A DNA stretch of 64,000 nt from Erysipelotrichaceae bacterium (GCA_017454765.1 JAFTCJ010000021.1:62001-126000); one strand, 5' to 3'; positions 7,748 to 17,010 are shown, numbered from the stretch's first letter. Notes: generated by a model not told the origin, from the letters alone. Made by a program: numbers and translations.

Positions 7748-9258
7748 ACTATGTGTTTCACGACAGTAAGGAAGATCTGAAGACAAGAGTCTGCCAGATC
7801 AATCAAGTCAAAGAAGAAGAGCTGGATGTCTCTTCTTTTCATGTGGATCATGATATGCCTGTCCTGAAGGATTTCAGAGAGAAACTGCTTTCTTTCAGGG
7901 ACCTGAAGTTTTTCATCGTCGGGGATTATGACTGCGACGGCATCTGTTCGACGCTGATCATGAAGAAACTCTTCGATGATCTGGGCATCGCGTCCAATTA
8001 CTACATTCCTTCCCGTTTCAAAGAAGGCTACGGCATCAGTAAGAAGATCGTCGATACAGCAAAGGAACACGGCTTTGATGCTGTCTTATGTGTCGATAAC
8101 GGTATTGTTGCCGATGAACAGCTCAGATATGCCTCATCTCTGGGGTTGAAGACCTTTGTGATCGACCATCACGAATATCTGGATCCTCCGTTTGCAGATG
8201 TCTGGATGCATCCGTCTTTGTTTGAAGAGAAATATGATGACATGTGCGCATCGGGATTATGCTGTCTCTTAAGCAATTCGATCCGTGCAGATGAACTGAC
8301 AACAGTCTACGGCGGTCTGGGGACTCTGGCCGATATGGTGAAGGTCCTGGGATATAACCGCTATCTGATGAAGGAGATGCTGAAGATCATCAACGAAAAG
8401 ACGATCTTTCCGATCTCATATCTTTCGAAACAGAAACAGTTTGACTTTGAGACGCTTTCTTTCGATGTGATCCCCAAGATCAATGCGGTGTCAAGACTCG
8501 ATGAGATGATGAACGTCAATTACGTCGTGCGCTATCTGATCGACAATTCACCAGGCTGCATGAAATATCTGAATAAGATCGAAGAGATCAACACAGTCCG
8601 CAAAGACCTGAGCAGACAGATGTCGGCGCTGGCCACCAGGATCGCCGATCTGAACCGTGATGTGATCGTCGTAAGATCAGATCAGTTTCTTGAGGGCATC
8701 TGCGGCCTGATTGCCAACCGGCTGATGTTTGAATATGACAAGCCAGTCATCGTTCTGGCGGAAAAAGACGGCATGCTGAAAGGATCGGGCAGATCTCCTA
8801 AGGGAAGTGATTTGCATTCTTATCTCAAAGTAAAAGAAGATCTCTATGAGACCTTCGGCGGTCATGCCCAGGCTGTAGGTATCTCCATGAAGGAAGAAGC
8901 CTATGCACAATTCATGGAATACATCGCTTCCTGTGCCATGGAAAGACAGCCTCAGAGCAGGGATGTCCTGTGTTTCAAGAAAGATGAGATCGGTTTTGAC
9001 ATGCTGGAACAGCTCAATGAACTCAAGCCCTTCGGAAACGGTTTTGAAGAACCACTGTTCTCCATTGAGGATCCTTCTTATTTGCGGAAGTTCCTGGTTT
9101 CCTCATCATATCCCAAGTTTGTATTGAATGATCAGCTTGAGGCGATCAGCTTCAATCCCCGTCACGGTGATAAGTCTTTTGAAAGGATGATAGGCCATCT
9201 GAAAAGGGATTCCTACCGTCCGGACAGGCTGTCCTTCGTCATTGAAGATTTGCTTTAG
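7744..9258 (+). CDS. recJ: RecJ-like single-stranded DNA 5'-3' exonuclease (short form)
   Basis: A 504-residue DHH/DHHA1 phosphoesterase. The metal-binding motifs are GDYDCDG near residue 60, DN at VCVDNG, and the DHH motif at 141-143 (VIDHHEY). The DHHA1 motif GGHAQAVG lies near 372. RecJ degrades single-stranded DNA 5' to 3' in recombination and mismatch repair. At 504 residues it is shorter than most Bacillota RecJ proteins (commonly 550-800), with only a small region after the OB-type domain. It overlaps mraY by four bases and precedes apt, matching the recJ-apt-rel order of Firmicutes. Confidence 0.88.
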   Translation: MNYVFHDSKEDLKTRVCQINQVKEEELDVSSFHVDHDMPVLKDFREKLLSFRDLKFFIVGDYDCDGICSTLIMKKLFDDLGIASNYYIPSRFKEGYGISKKIVDTAKEHGFDAVLCVDNGIVADEQLRYASSLGLKTFVIDHHEYLDPPFADVWMHPSLFEEKYDDMCASGLCCLLSNSIRADELTTVYGGLGTLADMVKVLGYNRYLMKEMLKIINEKTIFPISYLSKQKQFDFETLSFDVIPKINAVSRLDEMMNVNYVVRYLIDNSPGCMKYLNKIEEINTVRKDLSRQMSALATRIADLNRDVIVVRSDQFLEGICGLIANRLMFEYDKPVIVLAEKDGMLKGSGRSPKGSDLHSYLKVKEDLYETFGGHAQAVGISMKEEAYAQFMEYIASCAMERQPQSRDVLCFKKDEIGFDMLEQLNELKPFGNGFEEPLFSIEDPSYLRKFLVSSSYPKFVLNDQLEAISFNPRHGDKSFERMIGHLKRDSYRPDRLSFVIEDLL

Positions 9259-9270
9259 TTTTACTATAAT
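9242..9270 (+). promoter_or_regulatory. Promoter of apt
   Basis: TTGAAG at 9242-9247 and TATAAT at 9265-9270 with a 17-base spacer, inside the end of recJ. The transcript would carry a short leader with a good Shine-Dalgarno (GGAAGGAG, 9284-9291). Confidence 0.75.
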
Positions 9271-9298
9271 TGGAAGTGTATTCGGAAGGAGATAAACT

Positions 9299-9811
9299 AT
9301 GAATTTGAAAGATTATATCGCAACGATCCCTGATTTCCCGCAGGAAGGTATTCTCTTCAGGGACATCACACCTCTGATGGCTGACGGTGAGGCTTTTCAT
9401 GAAGCCTGCGGATATCTGATCGAATATGCCAGAAAAGTCGGTGCACAGGTCGTTGCCGGTCCGGAATCAAGAGGATTCATTTTCGGCTGTCCGGTCGCCA
9501 ATGAGCTGAAGATCGGTTTCGTTCCGGTCAGAAAGCCGGGCAAGCTTCCGAGAAAGACGATCTCCTACAAATATGATCTGGAATATGGATCAAATGAGCT
9601 GCATATGCATGCGGATGCCATCAAACCAGGGCAGAAGGTTCTGATCATCGATGATCTTCTCGCTACCGGCGGTACCGTTGAGGCTACGATCAGAATGATC
9701 GAAGAGCTCGGCGGCGAAGTTGTCGGCTGTGCTTTCCTGATTGAACTGGAAGGACTCGGCGGCAGAGAAAAGCTAAGCGGCTACGATGTATACACTCTGA
9801 TGAAGTATTAA
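9299..9811 (+). CDS. apt: Adenine phosphoribosyltransferase
   Basis: A 170-residue purine salvage enzyme converting adenine and PRPP to AMP. The N-terminal [18 protein letters not shown] block and the PRPP-binding loop [13 protein letters not shown] (near residues 115-127) are diagnostic. The length is standard. It is preceded by GGAAGGAG at the correct spacing and its own promoter, and followed by a terminator, so it can be expressed alone although it sits between recJ and rel. Confidence 0.97.
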   Translation: MNLKDYIATIPDFPQEGILFRDITPLMADGEAFHEACGYLIEYARKVGAQVVAGPESRGFIFGCPVANELKIGFVPVRKPGKLPRKTISYKYDLEYGSNELHMHADAIKPGQKVLIIDDLLATGGTVEATIRMIEELGGEVVGCAFLIELEGLGGREKLSGYDVYTLMKY

Positions 9812-9813
9812 AC

Positions 9814-9839
9814 AAAATCGAAGCTTAGCTTCGGTTTTT
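9814..9839 (+). terminator. Terminator between apt and rel
   Basis: CGAAGC at 9819-9824 pairs with GCTTCG at 9828-9833 over a three-base loop, followed by GGTTTTT. The short stem may allow readthrough to rel, which has no clear promoter of its own. Confidence 0.65.
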
Positions 9840-9852
9840 ACTTAAGGAAAAC

Positions 9853-12024
9853 ATGAAAGATCTGATCAGCAGAAAAGAAGAGCTGTATGACGAGATAAAG
9901 ACTTATATCTCCAATCCCGATTCATTGGCCAAGATCGACAAGGCGTATGAATATGCCTATGACAAGCACAAAGACCAGGCGAGACGTTCCGGTGAGCCTT
10001 ATTTTGTGCATGTTTTGAATGTGGCCTATGAACTGGCGAAACTCAAGACCGATCCGGATACGATCTGTGCCGGACTTCTGCATGATGTGATCGAAGACTG
10101 CGATGTCACAAAGGAAGAATTCATCGAGAATTTCGGGGAAGAGATCTACGAGATGGTCGAAGCCGTCACCAAGATCTCCAATCTGAAGTTCACCGATGAA
10201 AAGGAATATCAGGCTGTCAACCACCGCAAGATCCTGATCGCGATGGCCAAGGACGTCAGGGTTATTCTGGTGAAACTGGTCGACAGGCTGCACAACATGC
10301 GTACTTTGCAATACCTTCCGCCGGAGAAACAGAAACGGATCGCCAGAGAGACGCTCGATGTCTATGCGCCGATCGCACACCGTCTGGGTATCGCGGAGAT
10401 CAAGAACGAACTGGAAGATCTCTCATTCTTTTATCTGGACAACGAAAAGTACAGGGAGATCGCAAAACTCGTCGAATCAAAGAAATCGGAAAGGGATCAG
10501 CAGATCGAACTGATGATCGAGGATATTTCGATCGTTTTGAAGATGCACAATATCCCGTTCCGCATTTTCGGACGTTCCAAGCATCTTTATTCCATCAACA
10601 AGAAGATGGTCACCAAAAACAAGCGTTTCGATGAGATCCTTGACCTGTTGGCAATCAGGATCGTCACAGAGACCGAGACCAACTGTTATGAGATATTAGG
10701 ATACATCCATGCGGTCTACAGACCTATCCCGGGCCGTCTCAAGGACTATATCGCCATGCCGAAGATGAACATGTATCAGTCTCTGCATACGACGATCGTC
10801 GGTCCCGACGGCAGGATCTATGAGGTCCAGATCAGGACTGAAGAGATGGATGCGATCGCTGAGAAGGGTATCGCTGCCCACTGGTCCTACAAGGAAGGCA
10901 AGCAGCGTTCCCAGAAGGCACTGATCGAAGAACTCAACTGGCTCAAGGCTTTTGAAGAGAACACCGATGCGGATGCCAAGGACTACATGAACGACATCAC
11001 GCATGATGTTTTCAATGCGAATATCTACTGCATGACCCCCAGAGGCCGTATCATCGACCTGGCTGCCGGTGCGACACCGATCGATTTTGCCTACCGTATC
11101 CATACCGAAGTCGGCAATCAGACGGTAGGAGCTCTGGTCAACGGCGTTCTGGTTCCTTTGAACACACCTTTAAAGACCGGTGATGTCGTCGAACTCAGGA
11201 CAAACAAGAACTCGACGCCTTCGGAAGACTGGCTCAAGATCGTCAAGACCAACCACGCCCGCAACAAGATCAAGGCTTACTTCATGAAGAAGGAGCTGGA
11301 AGACAAGGAAGAGAACATCCGTCTGGGTGAGAATATGCTGAAGGAAGAGATCAGGAAACACAATCTGGAAGTGGATGAATTCTTCGACATGAAGAAGCTC
11401 GAAAAGATCGCCGGAACCTTCCAGCAGTCAAACGCCAACGATGTGCTTTATGCCATCGGCTGTAAGTCGCTGTCGCCGCTTGCGGTCATCGAAAAGCTGA
11501 CAAAGCTCGGCAAGAAAGAAGTCGATCTTTCCTATCTGGAAAAGATGACCAAGCGCAATTCCGAGCGCAATCATTTCATATCCAAGACCGGTATCGTCGT
11601 CAAGGGCGTTTCTTCGATGAAGATCGCGATCTCACCGTGCTGTTCACCGGTCTACGGCGATCAGATCGTCGGTTTCGTCTCCAAGGGGCAGGGCATCAAG
11701 GTCCATCGGGCCGACTGTCCCAATGTCGCCAACGAAAGAAGACTGATCGATGTCAACTGGGATCCCAATAAGCCGGATGTCAGATACGAAACTTCGATTA
11801 AGATCTTCTCCAAGGACAGATCCTATCTGCTGACGGATCTGGTCACCGTCGTTGCGCAATACAAAGCCAATCTGACGGCTGTCAACTCACAGGCCAATGC
11901 CGAAGATCTCAGTGCTACGACTTCGATGTCTTTCATGGTGGATGATCTGGAACATCTGCAGAATATCATGGCGAATTTAAGGAAAGTCGAAAGCGTCATA
12001 TCGGTTGAAAGAGCCATCAAATAA
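9853..12024 (+). CDS. rel: Bifunctional (p)ppGpp synthetase/hydrolase Rel
   Basis: A 723-residue long RelA/SpoT homologue that makes and degrades the alarmone (p)ppGpp. Domains in order: HD hydrolase with HDVIEDC at about 77-83; synthetase with RLKDYIAMPK near 295 and YQSLHTT near 308; TGS near 390-450; a CC-containing zinc/helical region near 596 (ISPCCSPVYGD); and a C-terminal ACT domain from about 650. The RxKD motif in the synthetase goes with bifunctional Rel enzymes, as expected for a single long homologue in Bacillota. AAGGA five bases before ATG 9853 supports the start. Its 3' end contains the hisS promoter. Confidence 0.96.
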   Translation: MKDLISRKEELYDEIKTYISNPDSLAKIDKAYEYAYDKHKDQARRSGEPYFVHVLNVAYELAKLKTDPDTICAGLLHDVIEDCDVTKEEFIENFGEEIYEMVEAVTKISNLKFTDEKEYQAVNHRKILIAMAKDVRVILVKLVDRLHNMRTLQYLPPEKQKRIARETLDVYAPIAHRLGIAEIKNELEDLSFFYLDNEKYREIAKLVESKKSERDQQIELMIEDISIVLKMHNIPFRIFGRSKHLYSINKKMVTKNKRFDEILDLLAIRIVTETETNCYEILGYIHAVYRPIPGRLKDYIAMPKMNMYQSLHTTIVGPDGRIYEVQIRTEEMDAIAEKGIAAHWSYKEGKQRSQKALIEELNWLKAFEENTDADAKDYMNDITHDVFNANIYCMTPRGRIIDLAAGATPIDFAYRIHTEVGNQTVGALVNGVLVPLNTPLKTGDVVELRTNKNSTPSEDWLKIVKTNHARNKIKAYFMKKELEDKEENIRLGENMLKEEIRKHNLEVDEFFDMKKLEKIAGTFQQSNANDVLYAIGCKSLSPLAVIEKLTKLGKKEVDLSYLEKMTKRNSERNHFISKTGIVVKGVSSMKIAISPCCSPVYGDQIVGFVSKGQGIKVHRADCPNVANERRLIDVNWDPNKPDVRYETSIKIFSKDRSYLLTDLVTVVAQYKANLTAVNSQANAEDLSATTSMSFMVDDLEHLQNIMANLRKVESVISVERAIK

Positions 12025-12033
12025 TGATAGAAT
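12005..12033 (+). promoter_or_regulatory. Promoter of the hisS-aspS operon
   Basis: TTGAAA at 12005-12010 and TAGAAT at 12028-12033 with an exact 17-base spacer. The -35 lies in the last codons of rel. Confidence 0.8.
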
Positions 12034-12039
12034 TTGGAT

Positions 12040-12245
12040 GTCTATAAGGAGAATTAATCCTGAATCCGCAGCACAGCGAGAAGCGCATGGTGAAAGGCTT
12101 CCTGAGGAATCAGTGAGGGACAGCTTCCTTGACGCCTGCAAAACAGGCCGCAGACGCTGCGTTAAAGCTTAAAGGGCATATCCCTTCAGGGATGTGAACT
12201 AAGGTGGCACCGCGTTGATACGTCCTTAGAGGGACGTTTTTTATT
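12040..12245 (+). promoter_or_regulatory. T-box riboswitch of hisS-aspS
   Basis: The conserved T-box core AAGGTGGCACCGCG lies at 12201-12214, followed by a terminator (CGTCC 12221-12225 with GGACG 12232-12236, then TTTTTT). Stem I can be drawn. AAGGA (from 12047) pairs with TCCTT, and CTGAATCC (12060-12067) pairs with GGAATCAG (12106-12113) with one mismatch. The apical part carries AGCGAGA and GGTGAAA as in other T-boxes. The specifier loop TGAGGGACAGCT (12114-12125) holds GAC, an Asp codon, at 12119-12121 in the same position as TTC in the pheS leader of this window. No His codon is present in that loop. Confidence 0.88.
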
Positions 12246-12264
12246 ATAAAAGGAGGAGTTCAAT

Positions 12265-13533
12265 ATGCCGTATCAGACCGTGAAAGGGACTTATGACACG
12301 CTTCCCGATCAGATGATCAGGGTAAACATGTTGTCTGATCTGTTCCGCCAGTTTCTGAATCTTTACGGATACAGCGAGATCAAGACGCCCGTATTTGAAT
12401 ATACCGGCGTTTTCCAGAAGGAGAATGACACTTCCGATATGGTGACCAAGGAGATGTATACCTTCTCACCCAACGGAAAGGATTCCCTGACCCTGCGTCC
12501 GGAAGGCACGGCCGGCGTGATCCGCTCCTTTGTTGAAAACAAGATGTACGGAAACAGTGAACTGCCTGTGAAACTGGGATACATCGAGGAGATGTTCCGT
12601 CATGAAAGACCGCAGAAGGGCAGACAGAGACAGTTTACCCAGATGGGCATCGAATGTATCGGCGACAAGGATCCTTTGATCGATGCCGAGGTCATCGCCT
12701 TGGGTTATTTCTATATTAAAACGCTCGGTCTGGAATCGGTAAAAGTACTGCTCAATACGCTGGGCGATCAGGAATCCAGGATCCGCTACAAACAGACACT
12801 GATTGATTATTTCAGACCGTATCGGGATCAGCTCTGCACAGACTGCCAGAACCGTCTGGAGAAGAATCCATTGAGGATCCTTGACTGCAAGATCGATCAT
12901 GAAAATGAGATCGTGAAAAATGCTCCGAAGATGCAGCTGAGCGAATCGAGTGCACAGTATTTCGAAAAAGTGAAACACTATCTGGACCTTCTGGGTATTC
13001 CTTACGAGATCGATGAAAGACTGGTGAGAGGCCTTGATTACTATACCGATACGGTATTCGAAGTCGTTTCCACAAATGAGGCTTCCGGTTCCCAGGCCAC
13101 GATCTTCGGCGGCGGACGCTATGACGATCTGGTGAAGGAAATGGGCGGTCCCCAGATCTCCGGCATCGGTTTTGCGATCGGTGTGGAGAGACTGCTGATC
13201 CTGTGCGAGGCGGAAGAGATCTTTGAAATAAACAAGTCGATCGACTGCTATGTCATCAATCTGAACGAAGATCCCGATTATGCTTTACAGATCGCAGAGA
13301 TGCTCAGAAACAACTCTTTCTCCTGTGAGATGGATTATTACCGCCGTTCTCTGAAGGCCCAGTTCAAGTCTTCGGAGCGGAAAAACGCCCGCTTTGTCAT
13401 CATCATCGGCGAAGATGAGGTGAAAGAGGATGCCGTTACTTTGAAGGATACACTGACCAAGGCACAGGAAACTGTGAAAAAGGATGAGCTGACAGACAGA
13501 CTGGATCAGCTGATGGAGGATTATTATGAATAG
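12265..13533 (+). CDS. hisS: Histidine-tRNA ligase
   Basis: A 422-residue class II aminoacyl-tRNA synthetase. It starts YQTVKGTYDTLPDQ, close to the family's GTxD block. Motif 2 is in FRHERPQKGRQRQFTQ near residue 113. The histidine-specific motif RGLDYYTDTVFE lies near 259, and motif 3 includes GIGFAIGVERLL near 303. A C-terminal anticodon-binding domain begins around 330. GGAGGAG precedes the ATG at good spacing. It is controlled by the T-box leader and overlaps aspS by eight bases. Confidence 0.97.
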   Translation: MPYQTVKGTYDTLPDQMIRVNMLSDLFRQFLNLYGYSEIKTPVFEYTGVFQKENDTSDMVTKEMYTFSPNGKDSLTLRPEGTAGVIRSFVENKMYGNSELPVKLGYIEEMFRHERPQKGRQRQFTQMGIECIGDKDPLIDAEVIALGYFYIKTLGLESVKVLLNTLGDQESRIRYKQTLIDYFRPYRDQLCTDCQNRLEKNPLRILDCKIDHENEIVKNAPKMQLSESSAQYFEKVKHYLDLLGIPYEIDERLVRGLDYYTDTVFEVVSTNEASGSQATIFGGGRYDDLVKEMGGPQISGIGFAIGVERLLILCEAEEIFEINKSIDCYVINLNEDPDYALQIAEMLRNNSFSCEMDYYRRSLKAQFKSSERKNARFVIIIGEDEVKEDAVTLKDTLTKAQETVKKDELTDRLDQLMEDYYE

Positions 13534-15268
13534 AGATCATACCTGCGGAGAATTAAGAAAAGAAGATGCCGGAAAACATGTCCGTCTGGCCGGCTGGGTA
13601 GCGAAGAGAAGAAATCTCGGATCGATCGTCTTCATCGATCTGCGTGACCGCTACGGCATCACCCAGGTCACCTTTGACGAGAATCATTCTGATCTGGTAA
13701 AGGATGTCAGAAACGAATATGTCATTGAGATCGAAGGAACGGTTTCAGTCAAAGAGACACCCAATCCCAGACTGGAAACCGGCGAGATCGAAGTGCTGGC
13801 CGATTCTTTCAAGCTGCTTTCTTCCGCCAAGACGACACCGATGATCATTGCCGATGAGACCGATGCGCTGGAAGAAGTGCGTCTGAAATACAGATATCTC
13901 GATATCAGAAGAAATCCGATCAAGGAAAAGCTTCTGCTGCGTGACAAGGTGACGACCATCGTCAGAAGAGTGCTTCATGAAGATGATTTCGTGGAAGTCG
14001 AGACGCCGATCCTGTCCAAGTCGACACCGGAAGGCGCCAGAGACTACCTGGTCCCTTCAAGACTCTATAAAGGAAGGTTCTATGCCCTGCCTCAGTCGCC
14101 GCAGCAGTATAAACAGCTGCTGATGATCGGCGGCATGGACCGTTACTTCCAGATCGCCAGATGTTTCCGTGATGAGGACTTAAGAGCCGACAGACAGCCG
14201 GAGTTCACCCAGATCGATATGGAGATGTCTTTCGCGGATGAAGAGGATATCTTCGCCGAAGTCGAAAAGGTCATGAGAGCCATCTTCAAGGAGACAAAAG
14301 GGATCGAGGATCTGAGCTTCCCGCGCATCCGCTATGTCGATGCGATGGACAAGTACGGTTCCGACAAGCCGGATCTGCGTTTCGGAAACGAGATGGTCAA
14401 TGTAAAGGATCTGTTTGAGCACAGTGAGTTCAAGATCTTCTCAGACTGTGTGGCAAACGGCGGCGTGATCAAAGCACTGGTATTCAGGAACTGCGCCGAT
14501 AAGCTTTCAAGAAAGAAATTCGATGAACTGACAGAGTTCGTCAAGATCTACAAGGCAAAAGCGCTTGCTTATCTGAAATATGACAAGGGCGAATTCTCCG
14601 GTTCGGTCAACAACGCATTGCCGCAAGGCGAAAAGGAGGCTCTGAGAGACTTCCTGAAGCTCGAAAACAACGATGTGGTATTGATGATCGCTGACAAGAA
14701 AGCGATCGCAGAGACGGCTTTAGGCGCTGTCAGAAAGAAACTGGGCGAAGAGCTGGGTCTGATCGACAAAAACAAATTCTGTTTTGAATGGATCACGGAA
14801 TTCCCGATGTACGAGTATTCGGAAGAAGAGGGCAGATGGGTCTCTGCACACCATCCGTTCACTGCTCCCAGAGATGAAGATGTCGACAAGCTCAGCTGTG
14901 ATCAGGAGAACTGTTATTCCCGTGCCTATGACCTGGTGCTGAACGGCTATGAACTTCTGTCCGGATCTGTCAGGATCCACGACTCAGTGATGCAGAAGAA
15001 GGTATTTGATGCGTTGGGCCTGAGTGAGGAACAGATCAGAAACAAGTTCGGTTTCTTCATCGAAGCCTTCAATTACGGTGCTCCGCCACATTGCGGTGTC
15101 GGTATCGGTGTCGAGAGACTGATCATGATCTTAAGCGGAACCGACAATATCAAGGATGTCGTTGCTTTCCCCAAGACCGCCAGTGCGTACTGTCTGATGT
15201 CGGATGCACCAAGCAGTGTCGATCAGGATCAGCTGGACTTCCTGTCTTTGGAGATCCGCAGGGACTAA
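13526..15268 (+). CDS. aspS: Aspartate-tRNA ligase, bacterial type
   Basis: A 580-residue class IIb synthetase. Order: N-terminal OB-fold anticodon-binding domain (GWVAKRRNLGSIVFIDLRDRYG near residue 22), class II core with motif 2 FRDEDLRADRQPEFTQ near 220, the bacterial GAD insertion from about 290 to 410, and motif 3 GVGIGVERL near 530. It charges tRNA-Asp. It overlaps hisS by eight bases, with TGGAGGA inside hisS as its ribosome binding site, so both enzymes depend on the one T-box. Confidence 0.97.
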   Translation: MNRDHTCGELRKEDAGKHVRLAGWVAKRRNLGSIVFIDLRDRYGITQVTFDENHSDLVKDVRNEYVIEIEGTVSVKETPNPRLETGEIEVLADSFKLLSSAKTTPMIIADETDALEEVRLKYRYLDIRRNPIKEKLLLRDKVTTIVRRVLHEDDFVEVETPILSKSTPEGARDYLVPSRLYKGRFYALPQSPQQYKQLLMIGGMDRYFQIARCFRDEDLRADRQPEFTQIDMEMSFADEEDIFAEVEKVMRAIFKETKGIEDLSFPRIRYVDAMDKYGSDKPDLRFGNEMVNVKDLFEHSEFKIFSDCVANGGVIKALVFRNCADKLSRKKFDELTEFVKIYKAKALAYLKYDKGEFSGSVNNALPQGEKEALRDFLKLENNDVVLMIADKKAIAETALGAVRKKLGEELGLIDKNKFCFEWITEFPMYEYSEEEGRWVSAHHPFTAPRDEDVDKLSCDQENCYSRAYDLVLNGYELLSGSVRIHDSVMQKKVFDALGLSEEQIRNKFGFFIEAFNYGAPPHCGVGIGVERLIMILSGTDNIKDVVAFPKTASAYCLMSDAPSSVDQDQLDFLSLEIRRD

Positions 15269-15281
15269 TTTTCTGTAAGCC

Positions 15282-15312
15282 TTTACAAATTGCTTGAAAG
15301 GCATGATATAAT
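15282..15312 (+). promoter_or_regulatory. Promoter of ferredoxin gene
   Basis: TATAAT at 15307-15312 with TTTACA at 15282-15287 (19 bases) or TTACAA one base later (18 bases). GCCTTT at 15279-15284 and AAAGGC at 15297-15302 form an inverted repeat across the -35 region, which may be a weak terminator for aspS or an operator. Confidence 0.55.
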
Positions 15313-15336
15313 ATTTTTATCGTAAGGAGGTTGTAA

Positions 15337-15510
15337 ATGCCAGTAAAAGTTGATCGTGATTTATGCATCGGCTGTGGCGCATGTACAGGTGTTTGCCCGA
15401 CTGCTTCTCTTGAATTGGATGAAGAAGGCAAGTCTGTATGCAATGAAGATACCTGCGTTGATTGCGGTGCCTGCGTTGCAACGTGCCCGGTAGAAGCGTT
15501 ATCTCAATAA
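15337..15510 (+). CDS. 2[4Fe-4S] ferredoxin
   Basis: A 57-residue clostridial-type ferredoxin: two cluster motifs, CIGCGACTGVCP near residues 10-21 and CVDCGACVATCP near 40-51, each with the CxxCxxCxxxCP spacing that binds a 4Fe-4S cluster. It is a low-potential one-electron carrier and a likely electron acceptor for the pyruvate:ferredoxin oxidoreductase at 53609-57106. AAGGAGG lies at the right distance before ATG 15337. It is a single-gene unit closed by a terminator. Confidence 0.96.
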   Translation: MPVKVDRDLCIGCGACTGVCPTASLELDEEGKSVCNEDTCVDCGACVATCPVEALSQ

Positions 15511-15537
15511 ACCAAGTTGACCACTTGGTTTTTTTAT
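15509..15537 (+). terminator. Terminator after ferredoxin
   Basis: AACCAAGT at 15510-15517 pairs with ACTTGGTT at 15523-15530, followed by TTTTTTT. Confidence 0.9.
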
Positions 15538-15553
15538 AGCTTTTCTTTACAAT
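15525..15553 (+). promoter_or_regulatory. Promoter of miaB, overlapping the terminator
   Basis: TTGGTT at 15525-15530 (descending arm of the preceding terminator) and TACAAT at 15548-15553 with a 17-base spacer. The -10 ends nine bases before the miaB ATG, leaving almost no leader. Confidence 0.55.
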
Positions 15554-15562
15554 AAGGAAGGT

Positions 15563-17002
15563 ATGAAAAAGGACTACATCTTGCCTTCTTTGAACGAAGC
15601 GAGAAAAAGAAATAAGGAAGTTTCGGACAAACTTTCTTTTTCGCTTGATAATAGATACAGAACACTGGGTGAGGGCAAGAAATATTTCATCATCACCCAC
15701 GGCTGTCAGGCCAATCAGCGCGATTCCGAGACCATGGCCGGTCTTCTGGATCAGATGGGCTATCAGATGTGTGATGATGAGAAAGATGCGGATGTCATCC
15801 TGATCAATACCTGCGCCGTCAGACAGAACGCCGAAGAGAAGGTTCTGGGAGAAGTCGGTGCCCTGAAGCGTCTCAAGAAAGAGAATCCCGATCTGATCAT
15901 CGGCATCGGCGGCTGCATGGCCCAGGAAGAAGAGACGGTCAGGACGATCATGGAGAAATACCGTCAGGTCGACATCATCTTCGGTACCCACAATATCACA
16001 TCGCTGCCGAAACTGCTTTATGATGTCTGCATGACAAAGGAAAGAAAGATCGAAGTCTTCTCCAAGATGGGTGAGATCGTGGAGAGCGTTCCGGTGACCC
16101 GTTTCATGTCGCACAAGGCCTGGGTCAACATCATGTACGGCTGCGACAAGTTCTGTTCCTACTGCATCGTTCCCTATACCAGAGGCAAGGAACGTTCCCG
16201 CTACCGTGAAGATATCATCTATGAAGTAAACGAACTGGTCGCCCAAGGCTATAAGGAAGTCTGTCTGCTTGGTCAGAACGTCAATGCCTACGGCAAGGAT
16301 CTTAAAATCGATTACACCTTCGGCAATCTGCTCAATGACGTTGCCAGGACAGGAATTCAGCGGATCCGTTTCATGACCTCCCATCCCTGGGATTTTGATG
16401 ATACGATGATCAAGGCGATCAGAAACAATCCCAACATCATGCCGTATATCCATCTGCCGATCCAGTCGGGGAACACACAGATCCTGAAGAAGATGAACCG
16501 CAGATACAGCAGGGAAGAGTATTTTGAACTGTTCGACAAACTGAAAGCGCAGCTGCCCGGTTTTGCGTTCACAACCGATATCATCGTCGGTTTCCCGAAT
16601 GAATCCGATGAGGCATTTGAAGATACACTCAGCGCTGTCGACCATTGCCGGTATGACAATGCCTTCACTTTCATCTATTCCGCAAGAGAAGGAACGCCGG
16701 CGGCAAAAATGGAAGATACGACCGACAGGAAGACAAAGGAAGAACGTCTGCAGAGACTCAATGAAAAAGTCGCTTATTATGCCAATCTGAACAATCAGAA
16801 ATTCAAGGATCAGATCGTGGAAGTGCTGGTTGACGGTCTCAGCAAGCGCAACAGCAAAGTCTATTCCGGTTACAGCAGGGAAAACAAGCTGGTCAATTTC
16901 ACCGGCGAGGATATAAAGACCGGTGATATCGTTAAAGTAAGGATCAATGAAGTGATGTCTTTTTCGCTCAACGGCGAAGCAATCAGGGAAGACAGTCACT
17001 GA
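15563..17002 (+). CDS. miaB: tRNA-2-methylthio-N6-dimethylallyladenosine synthase MiaB
   Basis: A 479-residue radical-SAM methylthiotransferase that adds the 2-methylthio group to isopentenyl-A37 of tRNAs. The N-terminal UPF0004 domain carries three cluster cysteines, in HGCQANQRDSE near residue 50, NTCAVRQ near 86 and IGGCMAQ near 119. The radical SAM motif CDKFCSYC lies near 194-201, and a TRAM domain occupies about 410-475. AAGGAAGG abuts the start with little spacing, and a TACAAT lies nine bases upstream, so initiation may be leaderless-like. A long open frame on the opposite strand is only a shadow. Confidence 0.96.
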   Translation: MKKDYILPSLNEARKRNKEVSDKLSFSLDNRYRTLGEGKKYFIITHGCQANQRDSETMAGLLDQMGYQMCDDEKDADVILINTCAVRQNAEEKVLGEVGALKRLKKENPDLIIGIGGCMAQEEETVRTIMEKYRQVDIIFGTHNITSLPKLLYDVCMTKERKIEVFSKMGEIVESVPVTRFMSHKAWVNIMYGCDKFCSYCIVPYTRGKERSRYREDIIYEVNELVAQGYKEVCLLGQNVNAYGKDLKIDYTFGNLLNDVARTGIQRIRFMTSHPWDFDDTMIKAIRNNPNIMPYIHLPIQSGNTQILKKMNRRYSREEYFELFDKLKAQLPGFAFTTDIIVGFPNESDEAFEDTLSAVDHCRYDNAFTFIYSAREGTPAAKMEDTTDRKTKEERLQRLNEKVAYYANLNNQKFKDQIVEVLVDGLSKRNSKVYSGYSRENKLVNFTGEDIKTGDIVKVRINEVMSFSLNGEAIREDSH

Positions 17003-17010
17003 TATATAAA

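Noticed and set aside
15317..16999. A 560-codon open frame on the minus strand across miaB
   Set aside because: It has no recognisable motif or ribosome binding site, while the + strand frame is a clear MiaB with all cluster cysteines. It is a shadow created by codon bias.
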